Below are positions 16,532-25,737 of a DNA stretch of 64,000 nt, piece by piece. The stretch comes from Pseudomonas abieticivorans. Its GTDB lineage: Bacteria; Pseudomonadota; Gammaproteobacteria; Pseudomonadales; Pseudomonadaceae. Within the stretch, counting starts at the first letter, position 1, and each line of letters begins with the position of its first letter. Position numbers and translations under genes: made by a program. The stretch spans positions 3,279,501-3,343,500 of the forward strand of contig NZ_CP094975.1 in NCBI RefSeq assembly GCF_023509015.1. Direction: 5' to 3'. The notes under the pieces were generated by a model, which saw nothing but the letters and a program-made list of their open reading frames with translations, ran no database searches and was not told the origin of the DNA.

Positions 16532-18439
16532 ATGCATGACGAACATCTGAGCCGCCACGCCCGCCAGGTGCTGACGGTGACTCAAGGCCAGCGCCATTCG
16601 CAGGGCCCCGGTAGCGATCCGTCGATCGCCCGTTCCTGGTTGCGTTGCCTGAAGGATTACCACCTCGACCCCTCGCTCGCCATAGCCCCCACGGTGCTGG
16701 AACACGGCCGCGTGCTGGAAAGCCGCGAGCGTTTGCAGCAGGTGTTGCAGATTGCCGACGGTGAAATGAACAGCCTGCACCAGCAGCTTTCCGGTGCCGG
16801 GCATGCAGTGCTGCTGACCGATGCCCGGGGGGTGATCCTCAATTGCGTGACCGCTTCTGCCGAGCGCCGGGTATTCGAGCGCGCCGGGCTCTGGCTGGGC
16901 GCCGATTGGAGCGAGGCGCGCGAGGGCACTAACGGCATCGGCACCTGCCTGGTCGAGCGCCAGGCGCTGACCATTCACCAGGATGAGCATTTTCGCGGTC
17001 GGCACACCGGCCTGACGTGTTCGGCCAGCCCGGTATTCGACCCCCACGGCGAGTTGCTGGCGGTGCTGGATGTGTCGTCGGCTCGTCACGAAGTTTCGCG
17101 GCAAAGCCAGTTCCACACCATGGCGTTGGTCAACCTGTCGGCGAAGATGATCGAGAGCTGCTATTTCCTCCGTCATTTCGAAAACCAGTGGCTGTTGCGC
17201 TTTCACCTGCAGGCCGAATCGGTAGGGCTGTTCAGCGAAGGCCTGCTGGCGTTTGACGGAGAGGGGCGTATAAGCGCGGTCAACCAAAGCGCCTTGAACC
17301 TGCTTGGGCACTTGCGGGTGAGCCTGCTTGGGCAGCCGGTGGAAGCGTTCTTTGATTGCTCGCTGGACCAATTGCTGGGGCGTGCCAGTGCTTCGGCCAC
17401 CGCCAGTTGGCCGTTACGCAGCGCTGATGGGCGCATTTTGTTTGCCAGTTTGCGTGGCCAGGCACAACGGTCGGTGCCAGTGCAGGCGCCGGCACTTGCG
17501 CAAAGGCCTGTGGCAGTAGCCCCTGTGGATATCTGCCTTGGGGATGAAGCGCTGCAATTGAGCTTTCGCCGCGCATTGAAGGTGTTCGAGCGCGATGTAC
17601 CGCTGCTGGTGAACGGTGAGACCGGGTCGGGCAAGGAAGCATTCGCCAAGGCCGTGCACCAGGCCAGCCGGCGAGGGGGTAAGGCTTTCGTCGCGCTCAA
17701 CTGTGCGTCTATTCCGGAAAGCCTGATCGAAAGTGAGCTATTCGGTTACCGCGGCGGCAGTTTTACCGGCGCCCGCAAAGAAGGCATGCGCGGCAAGTTG
17801 CAGCAGGCTGACGGCGGCACGTTGTTGCTGGATGAAATCGGTGACATGCCGCTGGCCCTGCAAACTCGGTTGCTAAGGGTATTGGAAGACCGCATGGTCG
17901 TGCCCATCGGCGGCGAGCCGCAGGCGGTGGATGTGCGCATCATCAGCGCTACTCACCGCAACCTGCTGGAGCGAGTGAAGGACGGCAGTTTCCGCGAAGA
18001 CTTGTACTACCGCCTCAACGGTCTGGAAGTGGCTTTGCCGGCCTTGCGTGAGCGTGCTGACAAGCCGCAGTTGCTGGCGTTCCTGCTCAAACAGGAGGCG
18101 GGCAATGAAGCCATGATAATCGCCCCGGAAGCCCGCGAGGCCTTGCTGGCCTATGCCTGGCCCGGCAACGTGAGGCAGCTGCGTACGGTGTTACGCACTT
18201 TGGTGGCATTGAGCGAAGGCGGAGTGATCAGCCTGGATGACCTGCCGGCCTATGTACTGCAAGCAGAACCCGAGGTGCCGATGGTAGAAATGCCGTTGGC
18301 CGAAGCGGAGCGCGCAACGTTACTCAGCGCGCTGGAGCAGCAGCGCTGGCACATGACCCACGTGGCCGAGCAGTTGGGGATAAGCCGCAATACGTTGTAT
18401 AGAAAATTACGTAAGCACAACCTCTCCAAAACGGCGTGA
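16532..18439 (+). CDS. eatR: Sigma-54-dependent transcriptional activator (AcoR/EatR type)
   Basis: A 635-residue bacterial enhancer-binding protein. The N-terminal half carries a GAF-like sensor region (EGTNGIGTCLVERQALTIHQ is typical of AcoR-type proteins) and a PAS-like region at about 225-300. The AAA+ domain has Walker A GETGSGKE, the sigma-54 contact loop as GSFTGA (normally GAFTGA), and Walker B LLLDEIGDMP. A Fis-type HTH closes the protein (VAEQLGISRNTLYRKLRKH). It is divergent from exaC, which has a sigma-54 promoter, so it most likely activates exaC. In P. aeruginosa the matching regulator is called EatR; the symbol is given on that positional basis. The effector is probably ethanolamine- or acetaldehyde-related, which is inference. 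Confidence 0.9.
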   Translation: MHDEHLSRHARQVLTVTQGQRHSQGPGSDPSIARSWLRCLKDYHLDPSLAIAPTVLEHGRVLESRERLQQVLQIADGEMNSLHQQLSGAGHAVLLTDARGVILNCVTASAERRVFERAGLWLGADWSEAREGTNGIGTCLVERQALTIHQDEHFRGRHTGLTCSASPVFDPHGELLAVLDVSSARHEVSRQSQFHTMALVNLSAKMIESCYFLRHFENQWLLRFHLQAESVGLFSEGLLAFDGEGRISAVNQSALNLLGHLRVSLLGQPVEAFFDCSLDQLLGRASASATASWPLRSADGRILFASLRGQAQRSVPVQAPALAQRPVAVAPVDICLGDEALQLSFRRALKVFERDVPLLVNGETGSGKEAFAKAVHQASRRGGKAFVALNCASIPESLIESELFGYRGGSFTGARKEGMRGKLQQADGGTLLLDEIGDMPLALQTRLLRVLEDRMVVPIGGEPQAVDVRIISATHRNLLERVKDGSFREDLYYRLNGLEVALPALRERADKPQLLAFLLKQEAGNEAMIIAPEAREALLAYAWPGNVRQLRTVLRTLVALSEGGVISLDDLPAYVLQAEPEVPMVEMPLAEAERATLLSALEQQRWHMTHVAEQLGISRNTLYRKLRKHNLSKTA

Positions 18440-18448
18440 ATCAGGCCC

Positions 18449-18531
18449 GTAGGAGCGGATTTACCCGCAAGAGTGCGCTGCGGTCTACCTGTTACAACGC
18501 GGCGTACTCTCGCGGATAAATCCGCTCCTAC
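18449..18531. repeat. REP-type inverted pair (element 1)
   Basis: Two arms in opposite orientation, GTAGGAGCGGATTTACCCGC and GCGGATAAATCCGCTCCTAC, separated by 43 nt. This matches the TAGGAGCGGATTTATCCGCG family seen four more times in this window. It lies between the activator gene and mpl. Confidence 0.85.
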
Positions 18532-18606
18532 CGGGTGCGTTGTAATGAATACGTGAGATTTTTCCTACCCTACGCTAACCTGCCTCGATGTTTTACGAGG
18601 TCAATC

Positions 18607-19956
18607 ATGCATATTCACATTCTCGGTATCTGCGGCACTTTCATGGGTTCGCTGGCGGTGCTCGCCAAGGAGTTGGGCCACCACGTGACCGGCTCCGACG
18701 CCAATGTCTACCCGCCGATGAGCACGCAATTGCAGGCTCAAGGCATTGAACTGCACCAAGGCTACGACGCGGCCCAGCTGGAGCCTGCGCCTGACCTGGT
18801 GGTGATCGGCAATGCGCTGTCGCGAGGCAACCCAGCTGTTGAATATGTGCTGAACAAGGGCCTGCCGTACGTGTCCGGCCCGCAGTGGTTGGCCGATCAT
18901 GTGTTGCAAGGCCGCTGGGTACTGGCCGTGGCCGGCACCCATGGCAAGACTACCACCAGCAGCATGCTCGCCTGGGTGTTGGAACATGCCGGCATGAGCC
19001 CGGGTTTCCTGATCGGTGGCGTGCCGCAGAACTTTGCCGTGTCGGCCCGCCTGGGGGGTACGCCGTTCTTCGTGGTTGAGGCCGACGAGTACGACAGCGC
19101 CTTCTTCGACAAGCGCTCCAAGTTCGTCCACTACCGCCCGCGCACGGCGATTTTGAACAACCTGGAATTCGACCATGCAGACATTTTCCCCGATCTGCCG
19201 GCCATCGAGCGGCAGTTCCACCATCTGGTGCGCACCATCCCAAGCGAAGGCCTGGTCATTCACCCCACCACCGAGCCTGCACTCAAGCGCGTGATCGACA
19301 TGGGCTGCTGGACCCCGGTGCAAACCACCGGTGCAGGTGGCCAATGGCAGGCCAGGCTGCTCAGCGAAGACGGCTCGCGCTTCGAAGTGCTGTTCCAGGG
19401 TGAGGTGCAAGGCACCGTCGATTGGCCTTTGACCGGCCAGCACAACGTCGCCAATGCCTTGGCCACCTTGGCTGCGGCACGCCATGTGGGTGTGGTGCCG
19501 GCCATGGCGATCGAAGGTTTGAGCGCATTCAAGAACGTCAAACGGCGCATGGAAGTGGTCGCCAACGTTCAGGGCGTGACCATTTACGATGACTTTGCCC
19601 ACCACCCCACGGCCATCGCCACCACCTTGGATGGTTTGCGTAAGCGTATTGGCGATGCCCCGCTGATCGCGGTGATCGAGCCACGCTCCAATTCCATGAA
19701 GCTGGGCGCGCACCGCGACGGGCTGCCAGACAGCGTGCGTGATGCCGACCAGGTGATCTGGTATGCGCCAGCGAATCTGGGCTGGGACCTGGCCGCTACC
19801 GCCGCGCTGTGTAGCGTGCCGTCGGTGGTGTCGGATTCGCTGGAAGGCATCATCGAACGGGTCAAAAGCCAGGCCAAGCCCGGTACTCACGTGGTTATCA
19901 TGAGCAATGGCGGTTTCGGCGGCCTGCACGGCAAACTGGCCGAGGCGCTGCGGTGA
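18607..19956 (+). CDS. mpl: UDP-N-acetylmuramate:L-alanyl-gamma-D-glutamyl-meso-diaminopimelate ligase
   Basis: Cytoplasmic Mur-ligase that recycles peptidoglycan by joining the released tripeptide to UDP-MurNAc. It has 449 residues. The Mur-ligase ATP site GTHGKTTT is at 110-117, the N-terminal nucleotide-sugar domain starts [22 protein letters not shown], and [11 protein letters not shown] and [10 protein letters not shown] lie in the C-terminal domain; these last features separate Mpl from MurC. The ATG at 18607 starts the conserved MHIHILG. It overlaps ubiX by 4 bp (GTGA). Confidence 0.97.
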   Translation: MHIHILGICGTFMGSLAVLAKELGHHVTGSDANVYPPMSTQLQAQGIELHQGYDAAQLEPAPDLVVIGNALSRGNPAVEYVLNKGLPYVSGPQWLADHVLQGRWVLAVAGTHGKTTTSSMLAWVLEHAGMSPGFLIGGVPQNFAVSARLGGTPFFVVEADEYDSAFFDKRSKFVHYRPRTAILNNLEFDHADIFPDLPAIERQFHHLVRTIPSEGLVIHPTTEPALKRVIDMGCWTPVQTTGAGGQWQARLLSEDGSRFEVLFQGEVQGTVDWPLTGQHNVANALATLAAARHVGVVPAMAIEGLSAFKNVKRRMEVVANVQGVTIYDDFAHHPTAIATTLDGLRKRIGDAPLIAVIEPRSNSMKLGAHRDGLPDSVRDADQVIWYAPANLGWDLAATAALCSVPSVVSDSLEGIIERVKSQAKPGTHVVIMSNGGFGGLHGKLAEALR

Positions 19957-20582
19957 GCGGCCCGGAGCGCGTCACGTTGGCCATGACCGGCGCTTCAGGG
20001 GCGCAGTATGGCCTGCGCCTGCTCGACTGCCTGGTGCGCGAGGATCGTGAGGTGCATTTCCTTATTTCCAAAGCGGCGCAGCTGGTGATGTCGACCGAAA
20101 CGGACGTGCTGCTGCCGCCCAAGCCCCAGATGATGCAGGCATTCCTCACCGAATACACCGGTGCTTCCGCCGGGCAGATTCGGGTATATGGCAAGGAAGA
20201 CTGGATGTCGCCCGTGGCGTCCGGCTCCGGTGCGCCGAGCGCGATGGTAGTGGTGCCGTGTTCCACCGGCACTCTGTCGGCGATCGCTACCGGCGCTTGC
20301 AACAACCTGATCGAGCGGGCGGCGGACGTGACCCTCAAGGAGCGCCGGCAGCTGATCCTGGTACCCCGCGAGGCGCCGTACTCCACCATCCATCTGGAAA
20401 ACATGCTCAGGCTGTCGCAGATGGGCGCGGTGATCCTTCCTGCTTCGCCGGGTTTCTACCATCAGCCGCAAACCATCGACGACTTGGTCGATTTCGTCGT
20501 GGCCCGCGTGCTTAACCTGTTGAACATCCCTCAGGACATGTTGCCGCGATGGGGCGAGCACCACTTCGGCGCCGATGAATAA
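19953..20582 (+). CDS. ubiX: Flavin prenyltransferase UbiX
   Basis: Makes prenylated FMN, the cofactor of the ubiquinone-pathway decarboxylase UbiD. It has 209 residues. The flavoprotein fold is clear: [19 protein letters not shown] at the N-terminus, [22 protein letters not shown] around the FMN/dimethylallyl site, and [17 protein letters not shown] with conserved Arg and Glu. Start is a GTG overlapping the mpl stop, so translation is probably coupled; the stop overlaps the next gene by 8 bp. Confidence 0.96.
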   Translation: MSGPERVTLAMTGASGAQYGLRLLDCLVREDREVHFLISKAAQLVMSTETDVLLPPKPQMMQAFLTEYTGASAGQIRVYGKEDWMSPVASGSGAPSAMVVVPCSTGTLSAIATGACNNLIERAADVTLKERRQLILVPREAPYSTIHLENMLRLSQMGAVILPASPGFYHQPQTIDDLVDFVVARVLNLLNIPQDMLPRWGEHHFGADE

Positions 20583-20862
20583 GGCCTGGGCGGGCGCCGT
20601 GCTGGCGCTGCAGCTGGGTGGCTGCGCGACCATCAGCACGCTGGACGCGAACAAGCCCGGCGCACCGATCGTGTATTCCGGTGCGCGGCTCGATTGGTAT
20701 GCGATAGAGGGGGGCTGCTGCCCGAAGGACAAGTTCGGCACTGAGCCGCCGGCTTATCCTTACGTGGACCTGCCAGCAAGCACCTTGCTCGATACGCTGT
20801 TGCTACCGTTGTCGCTGCTGACTGTGCTTGGCGTCAGCTACAACGCCCAGGGTGGGCTTTGA
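20575..20862 (+). CDS. YceK/YidQ-like small lipoprotein
   Basis: A 95-residue predicted lipoprotein with lipobox LGGC (Cys17) after a short hydrophobic signal. The mature part shows [19 protein letters not shown], a Cys-Cys pair, and a hydrophobic segment [20 protein letters not shown], which matches the YceK/YidQ (DUF1375) family. Function unknown. It starts inside the end of ubiX (8-bp overlap), so it belongs to the mpl-ubiX transcript. Confidence 0.8.
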   Translation: MNKAWAGAVLALQLGGCATISTLDANKPGAPIVYSGARLDWYAIEGGCCPKDKFGTEPPAYPYVDLPASTLLDTLLLPLSLLTVLGVSYNAQGGL

Positions 20863-20870
20863 CGCGGCGA

Positions 20871-21512
20871 TCACTTGCCCAGCCGGCGCAGCTCGTCTGA
20901 TTCCACCACGCGGATACCCTCCTGCTCTTCCAGCGCCAGGCGCCACAGCGCCCTGGCCAGTTGGCACGCTTCGATGCCACGGTACTTGCCGGGAATCAGT
21001 TTGGCGATGGGGGCCGCCAGTTGCTCGGCCAGGCGCGGCTCGGTGCGGTTACCCAGCAGCAGGGAAGGCCGCACGATGGTCAGTTGCGGCCAATCCTGCG
21101 CCCTGAGATCGCGTTCGGTTTCGCCTTTTATGCGGTTGTAGAAGATCTTCGACTTGTCGTCGGCATCGATGGCGCTGATGACCAGCAAGTGTCGCGCACC
21201 CAGCTCGCGCGCGCGTTTGGCGTAAGCCACCACCAGGTCGTGGTCTACCTGACGGAACGCTTCCTGTGAGCCGGCCTGCTTGATGGTGCTGCCCAGGCAG
21301 CAGTAAGCAATGTCGACCCGGCCGCCGAGCTCGGGCAACAGCTCTTCGATCTGCCCTACGGGGTTCACCAGGTGTGGGTGCTCGGCCAAGGGGCGACGAG
21401 TAGGGGCCAGGACACGACTGACGGTCGGCTCATTGAGCAGCCGATCAAGCAGGTGTTCACCGGTCAGGCCGGTAGCTCCGGCGAGCAGTATGTGCTGGGG
21501 CGTCAGATACAT
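20871..21512 (-). CDS. NAD(P)-binding oxidoreductase of the TIP30/HTATIP2-like type
   Basis: A 213-residue short Rossmann protein. The dinucleotide motif appears as [14 protein letters not shown] near the N-terminus, followed by [16 protein letters not shown], a [14 protein letters not shown] strand and the YNRIKGETE segment that supplies the YxxxK pair of atypical SDRs. It resembles the NAD(P)H-binding family including TIP30/HTATIP2, often annotated as nucleoside-diphosphate-sugar epimerase-like, but the substrate is unknown. GGGAGA precedes the ATG. It converges on the ubiX-lipoprotein unit. Confidence 0.83.
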   Translation of the reverse strand: MYLTPQHILLAGATGLTGEHLLDRLLNEPTVSRVLAPTRRPLAEHPHLVNPVGQIEELLPELGGRVDIAYCCLGSTIKQAGSQEAFRQVDHDLVVAYAKRARELGARHLLVISAIDADDKSKIFYNRIKGETERDLRAQDWPQLTIVRPSLLLGNRTEPRLAEQLAAPIAKLIPGKYRGIEACQLARALWRLALEEQEGIRVVESDELRRLGK

Positions 21513-21538
21513 GATGTCTCTCCCTCGTTACACTTAGC

Positions 21539-23260
21539 TTAGTGCGTCTGGGCACTTTTTGCCGTGCTCAACGCTGCACTTTGCAATGCGTTCCTTGCCT
21601 GTTGCTGGCGCAAGCGCTGCCAATGCGCCAGTACGCCTTTCGGAGCCCAGATTTGTGGCTCCGAAGCCTCGAAATTCTCGGCCTTCTCCCTTTCGGCAAC
21701 GTGCTTGCGAGCAAGTTCGAAGGCTTGCTGCAGGTCGTCCGTGTCGTTCAGTGCTTGCGCGAACAGGGCATCGCCAAAGTAGGTGAAGTCGGCTTCTTCG
21801 GAACACCCGAATGACACTCTATCGGCTCGGGAGGCGGTCATGATTAAGGTTTTGTCATCCTTGAGCGCCGGGATGAACCCCCCGGAATAACAAGCCGATA
21901 TCACAATGATCTTGTCGCGGTTTTTCAGCGGGGCCAGTATCGCCGCCAGTTCGTCGGCAGGCAGGTCGGCCAGTTGCAGGCGCGGCAGGTCCAGCACCAG
22001 TTCGTGGTCATGGGTGCCGTGGCTGGTCAGGTAGATGAACACCAGGTCGTCCGGGCCACTGCGCTCGGCCAGGGTTTGCACGGCGCGGCTCAGGGTTTCC
22101 CGGCTGGCCATGGGCCGGTCGTCCAGGTGGTCGCGATGGTTGATCAGGCTGATCCGGCCGAACGCACCGAAGCGGCTGCCGAGCATCTTGCTGACGTAAT
22201 CGGCCTCGCGCATGAACACGCTTTGCTTGCCGTCACCGGCCAGGGTCAGGCTGTACAGCTTGATGCCGGGGGTCGTCGCGGGTATGGCGGCCAGCGCCTG
22301 ATCGAGCAGGCGGCCCTGGTTCAGCAGGCCCAGTTCCAGGGTGTCTGGCAGCAGTTTGCCCTGGCCATCACGTACCCGCTGGCCATTGGCCCACTGGCCG
22401 CTCTCAACGCTGCCATCCTTGTGGGTCAGGGTGCCGCGGCCCTGGTAGGCGTCGTTGGCGAAGCCGCCTTGGTAGGTACTGCCGTCCGCCAGCGCCAGAA
22501 AGCCCGGGCCGGCAAAATGCCAGTCCTGGAATTGCCCTTTGTAATGGCTGCCATCGCTACCGAACATTTCCCCGTCGCCGGTCAGCGAGCCTTCCTTGAA
22601 CTGGCCGATCCACACGTCGCCGTCGGCGCTTTCGTAGCGCCCGCGGCCATCGAGCTGGTTGTTGTGGAAGCTGCCGATGTATTGGTCACCCTCTGCGCCG
22701 CTAAAGGTGCCATGGCCTTCCAACTGACCATTGGTGAAGTTGCCGCTGAACTGATTGCCGTCGGCATCACTGCGCACGCCTTCGCCGTTGGGCTTGCCAT
22801 TGCTGAAAAAGCCTTGGTATTCGCTGCCGTCCACCAACTCCAGATGGCCTGCGCCGGAGTACTGGTCGGCCTTGAAGCCGCCGCGGTAGGTTTGCCCGGC
22901 GTCCTTGAGCGCGCCTTCGCCGTCGCGGCGGCCCAGTTTGAACTCACCCGTGTAGGTACCGCCGTTGGCGCTCAAGGTGCCCTGGCCGTGGAACAGCCCC
23001 TGGGAGAATTGGCCGCGATAGACCTCGCCGTTACTGCCGTGCCATTCGCCTTCGCCATGCCACTGGCCATTCAGAAAGACCCCGGCATACCAACTGCCGT
23101 TGGGGTAGTCGATGCGGCCTTGGCCCTGCAGCAGCCCATTGACCACCTCGCCCCGGTAGCGGCCGCCATCGGGCAGGCGAGCGTCCGGTGGCGAAAGCGA
23201 TTCACCATCACCGCAGGCAGCGAGCAGCAGGGTCAGGGCGAGAGGAACGAGTGGGCGCAT
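21539..23260 (-). CDS. MORN-repeat lipoprotein with C13 (caspase-like clan CD) peptidase domain
   Basis: A 573-residue predicted lipoprotein (lipobox LLAAC, Cys16). Residues from about 32 to 300 contain 11 to 12 MORN repeats of 23 residues (YxGxFxxGxxxGxGxxxxxDG). A linker leads to a peptidase C13/legumain-like domain: RFGAFGRISLINHRDHLDDR, then VFIYLTSHGTHDHEL with putative catalytic His414, then IIVISACYSGGFI with putative nucleophile Cys457. The 43-residue His-Cys spacing and the SHG/ACxSG motifs fit clan CD. It is probably an envelope-anchored cysteine peptidase; substrate and activation are unknown. It lies downstream of the MaoC gene on the same strand, separated by a perfect palindrome. 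Confidence 0.85.
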   Translation of the reverse strand: MRPLVPLALTLLLAACGDGESLSPPDARLPDGGRYRGEVVNGLLQGQGRIDYPNGSWYAGVFLNGQWHGEGEWHGSNGEVYRGQFSQGLFHGQGTLSANGGTYTGEFKLGRRDGEGALKDAGQTYRGGFKADQYSGAGHLELVDGSEYQGFFSNGKPNGEGVRSDADGNQFSGNFTNGQLEGHGTFSGAEGDQYIGSFHNNQLDGRGRYESADGDVWIGQFKEGSLTGDGEMFGSDGSHYKGQFQDWHFAGPGFLALADGSTYQGGFANDAYQGRGTLTHKDGSVESGQWANGQRVRDGQGKLLPDTLELGLLNQGRLLDQALAAIPATTPGIKLYSLTLAGDGKQSVFMREADYVSKMLGSRFGAFGRISLINHRDHLDDRPMASRETLSRAVQTLAERSGPDDLVFIYLTSHGTHDHELVLDLPRLQLADLPADELAAILAPLKNRDKIIVISACYSGGFIPALKDDKTLIMTASRADRVSFGCSEEADFTYFGDALFAQALNDTDDLQQAFELARKHVAEREKAENFEASEPQIWAPKGVLAHWQRLRQQQARNALQSAALSTAKSAQTH

Positions 23261-23307
23261 GGCGGGATCCGGGCAAGTAAGGGCCCGAGTATGCCGTAGA
23301 ACGTCCC

Positions 23308-23338
23308 GTGTGAAACAGTCATAGCGACTGTTTCACAC
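23308..23338. promoter_or_regulatory. Perfect 13-bp palindrome between the MaoC and MORN-C13 genes
   Basis: GTGTGAAACAGTC, a 5-nt spacer, GACTGTTTCACAC. It lies 47 nt upstream of the MORN-C13 ATG and 11 nt after the MaoC stop. There is no T-run on either side. It could be an operator or a hairpin that ends or processes the MaoC message. Confidence 0.55.
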
Positions 23339-23349
23339 TTGCGCAGTGC

Positions 23350-23805
23350 CTACACGAAGCAGAGCGACAGGGGTTCTGCGATAAACGCAGGCTTTTCCTG
23401 GCCTTCGATTTCCAGTGTGGCAGTGGCCTTGAGCAGCCATTGGCCGGGTTTTTTCTCGGTCACTTCGGTCATCTCGACCTTCAGTCGGACTTTTGAGTTC
23501 ACCTTGACCGGCTGGATGAAACGCACGCTGTCCAGGCCGTAGTTGACCACCATTTTCAAGCCTTCAGGCAGCACCAAAATGCTTTCCATCAGCTTGGGGA
23601 TCAGCGACAGGGACAGAAAACCGTGGGCGATGGTGCTGCCGAAGGGGGTTTGCGCGGCTTTGACCGGGTCGATATGGATGAACTGGAAGTCGCCGGTGGC
23701 TTCGGCGAACAGGTTGATGCGCTCTTGGTCAATCAGCAACCATTCGGAACGTCCGAGTTCCTTTCCAACATACTGCTTGAGCTCTGCAACAGGTACATAG
23801 GGCAT
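23350..23805 (-). CDS. MaoC-like (R)-specific enoyl-CoA hydratase
   Basis: A 151-residue single hot-dog protein. The hydratase-2 motif is visible as FAEATGDFQFIHIDPVKAA then TPFGSTIAHGFLSLSL, with the catalytic Asp and His of MaoC/PhaJ-type enzymes. It would hydrate short-chain enoyl-CoA to (R)-3-hydroxyacyl-CoA, feeding PHA or fatty-acid metabolism. I chose the ATG at 23805 because AAGGAGA lies just upstream; the longer frame has no such site. The gene next along on the same strand is the MORN-C13 lipoprotein, with the palindrome between them. Confidence 0.92.
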   Translation of the reverse strand: MPYVPVAELKQYVGKELGRSEWLLIDQERINLFAEATGDFQFIHIDPVKAAQTPFGSTIAHGFLSLSLIPKLMESILVLPEGLKMVVNYGLDSVRFIQPVKVNSKVRLKVEMTEVTEKKPGQWLLKATATLEIEGQEKPAFIAEPLSLCFV

Positions 23806-23943
23806 TGGACTCTCCTTGTTGGCGTCTTTTTCACGACTTGCTCTGTGGGCAGTTCGAACCCGTAGATCATCACGCCGCCCGCGTACGGTCAAGCCTGTAT
23901 GGCTTTGGCGAATGGCGGTTTATAGGGCAGGCAGGCGCGTGCT

Positions 23944-23949
23944 TATAAT
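23944..23949 (+). promoter_or_regulatory. Probable -10 element (TATAAT) of lrgA
   Basis: A perfect TATAAT lies 28 nt upstream of the lrgA ATG in a GC-rich region. No good -35 hexamer is seen at 17 nt. Confidence 0.4.
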
Positions 23950-23977
23950 GGCGCCGCGTGCCAGGGGGAGAAAGGTC

Positions 23978-24346
23978 ATGTTGTTACGCGGTTTGACGTG
24001 GTTGGTGCTGTTCCAGCTGATGGGCACGGCGCTCAATCATTTGTTTTTCACGATATTGCCGGGGCCGATCATCGGCCTGTTGTTGCTGCTGATTTTTCTG
24101 ATCATTCGCGGCGAAGTGGGTGCGCCTCTGAACGAGGCGGCCAGCAGCTTGCTGCGTTACTTGCCGCTGTTGCTGGTGCCGCCCGCGGTGGGCGTGATGG
24201 TGTATGCCGCCGATATCGCTGCGGATTTCTGGGCCATCGTTGGCACCCTGGTGCTGTCGCTGCTGATTTCCATGGCCTTTGCCGGGGTGTTGATGCAGAA
24301 ACTCATCGACCGGCGCTCGCGGCGAGGTGCTCGGCATGACGCTTGA
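23978..24346 (+). CDS. lrgA: CidA/LrgA family holin-like protein
   Basis: A 122-residue inner-membrane protein with four hydrophobic segments. The family core LLRGLTWLVLFQLMGTALNH and LPGPIIGLLLLLIFLIIRGE is clear, followed by LRYLPLLLVPPAVGVMVY. CidA/LrgA proteins form holin-like pores linked to murein hydrolase control and to pyruvate or overflow-metabolite export. A strong ribosome site (GGGGGAGAAAGG) precedes the ATG. The stop overlaps the start of lrgB by 11 nt, so the pair is co-translated. Confidence 0.92.
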   Translation: MLLRGLTWLVLFQLMGTALNHLFFTILPGPIIGLLLLLIFLIIRGEVGAPLNEAASSLLRYLPLLLVPPAVGVMVYAADIAADFWAIVGTLVLSLLISMAFAGVLMQKLIDRRSRRGARHDA

Positions 24347-25052
24347 TTGGCACGGCGCTGTCGAATCGGTCATCCATCACCCACTGTTCGGTATTGGCAT
24401 CACCCTGGGCGCCTACCAGGTGGTGTTGGCAGCCTACGAGAAAACCCGCTGGATCTTCCTGCAGCCGGTGCTGGTGTCCATGGTGTTGGTGGTGGCAGTG
24501 TTGCTGGGCTGCGGGCTGACCTACGTCGAATACCGCAAAAGCACGGAAATCCTCAGCATCCTGCTGGGCCCGGCCACGGTGGCCCTGGCAGTGCCGTTGT
24601 ACCTGAACCTGCGGCGTATTCGACAGCTATTCTGGCCCACCCTGACTACGCTGGTAGTGGGCGGGGTGCTCGCCACTGGCCTCGGCGTGCTGCTGGCCTG
24701 GAGCTTTGGCGCCGAGCACATGATTTTGATGACCATGGCGCCCAAGTCGGTAACCTCGCCCATTGCCATGCTGGTGGCCGAGCAGATTGGCGGGGTGGCG
24801 GCGTTGGCGGCGGTGTTCGTGTTGATCACCGGCGTGATCGGGGCAATCTTTGGCCCGGCACTGTTGAGCCGTTTGCGGGTCAATAACCCTGCTGCACGCG
24901 GAATGGCCCTTGGCATGACCGCACACGCGGTGGGCACCTCGGTCGCCCTGCAGGAAAGTGAAGAGTGCGGTGCGTTTGCCGCGCTGGCGATGAGCTTGAT
25001 GGGTGTGGCCACGGCGGTGTTCTTGCCGTTGGCGGTCAGCCTGTTCGTTTAA
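24336..25052 (+). CDS. lrgB: CidB/LrgB family protein
   Basis: A 238-residue polytopic membrane protein that partners LrgA. It shows the LrgB signature segments: LGPATVALAVPLYLNLRRIR, MAPKSVTSPIAMLVAEQIGG and GMTAHAVGTSVALQESEECG AFAALAMSL, the last being highly conserved. The start ATG lies within the end of lrgA. The pair may affect autolysis or small-metabolite transport; the regulator is not adjacent. The LON-domain gene follows 11 bp later, so the three form one operon. Confidence 0.93.
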   Translation: MTLDWHGAVESVIHHPLFGIGITLGAYQVVLAAYEKTRWIFLQPVLVSMVLVVAVLLGCGLTYVEYRKSTEILSILLGPATVALAVPLYLNLRRIRQLFWPTLTTLVVGGVLATGLGVLLAWSFGAEHMILMTMAPKSVTSPIAMLVAEQIGGVAALAAVFVLITGVIGAIFGPALLSRLRVNNPAARGMALGMTAHAVGTSVALQESEECGAFAALAMSLMGVATAVFLPLAVSLFV

Positions 25053-25063
25053 GGAATGTGCAG

Positions 25064-25654
25064 ATGATGGTGCCGTTGTTTCCCCTCAATACCGTGCTGT
25101 TCCCCGGTTGCACCCTCGACCTGCAGATTTTCGAGGCACGCTACCTGGACATGATCGGCCGCTGCATGAAACAGGGTGGCGGCTTTGGCGTGGTGTGCAT
25201 CCTCGAAGGCCAGGAAGTCGGGGCTGTGCCCAACGACCATGCAATGGTTGGCTGCGAGGCGCGGATCACCGACTTCCAGCAGCAGCAAAACGGGCTGCTG
25301 GGGATTCGCGTGCAGGGTGGGCGACGCTTTCGGGTGACGCATACCGAGACCCGGCGCGACCAATTGTTGATGGGCGAGGTTGAGTGGCTGGACGAGCCCG
25401 CCGACGCGCCGTTGGAGGATGAGGACGACGACCTGCTGGCGCTGCTCAAGGCACTGGCCGAGCACCCGATGGTGGCGGCGCTGAACATGACCAGCGGGGC
25501 CGAGGGGCGCCAGTCGTTGAGCAATCAACTGGCGTATCTGCTGCCATTCCCTGAGCTGGACAAGCTCGACCTGCTGGAGATCGGCGATCCACAGCTGCGC
25601 CTGGAGAAGATCCAGCTGTTATTGGATGACCTCCAAGGCGAGCTTTTTGCCTGA
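25064..25654 (+). CDS. Stand-alone LON N-terminal (substrate-binding) domain protein
   Basis: A 196-residue protein consisting only of a Lon-protease N-terminal-type domain: VPLFPLNTVLFPGCTLDLQI then FEARYLDMIGRC at the start, a central beta section (VGCEARITDFQQQQNGLLGI), and a C-terminal helical part. It has no AAA+ or protease domain, so it is not itself a protease. Such proteins are common in Pseudomonas and of unknown role, perhaps as substrate adaptors. Two adjacent ATGs are possible starts; I took the first. It is third in the lrgA-lrgB operon. Confidence 0.9.
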   Translation: MMVPLFPLNTVLFPGCTLDLQIFEARYLDMIGRCMKQGGGFGVVCILEGQEVGAVPNDHAMVGCEARITDFQQQQNGLLGIRVQGGRRFRVTHTETRRDQLLMGEVEWLDEPADAPLEDEDDDLLALLKALAEHPMVAALNMTSGAEGRQSLSNQLAYLLPFPELDKLDLLEIGDPQLRLEKIQLLLDDLQGELFA

Positions 25655-25660
25655 GGGCCA

Positions 25661-25723
25661 TTCGCTGATGAATCCGCGCCTACAGGGGCGCCGCGCGTCT
25701 GTAGCGGCGGATTTATTCGCGAA
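25661..25723. repeat. REP-type inverted pair (element 2)
   Basis: Arms TTCGCTGATGAATCCGCGCC (plus TACA) and TGTAGCGGCGGATTTATTCG (plus CGAA) in opposite orientation around a 15-nt spacer. It lies between convergent genes, the LON-domain gene and the DedA-PAP2 gene, and is a more diverged copy of the family. Confidence 0.75.
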
Positions 25724-25737
25724 CACTGCACCGCTAT

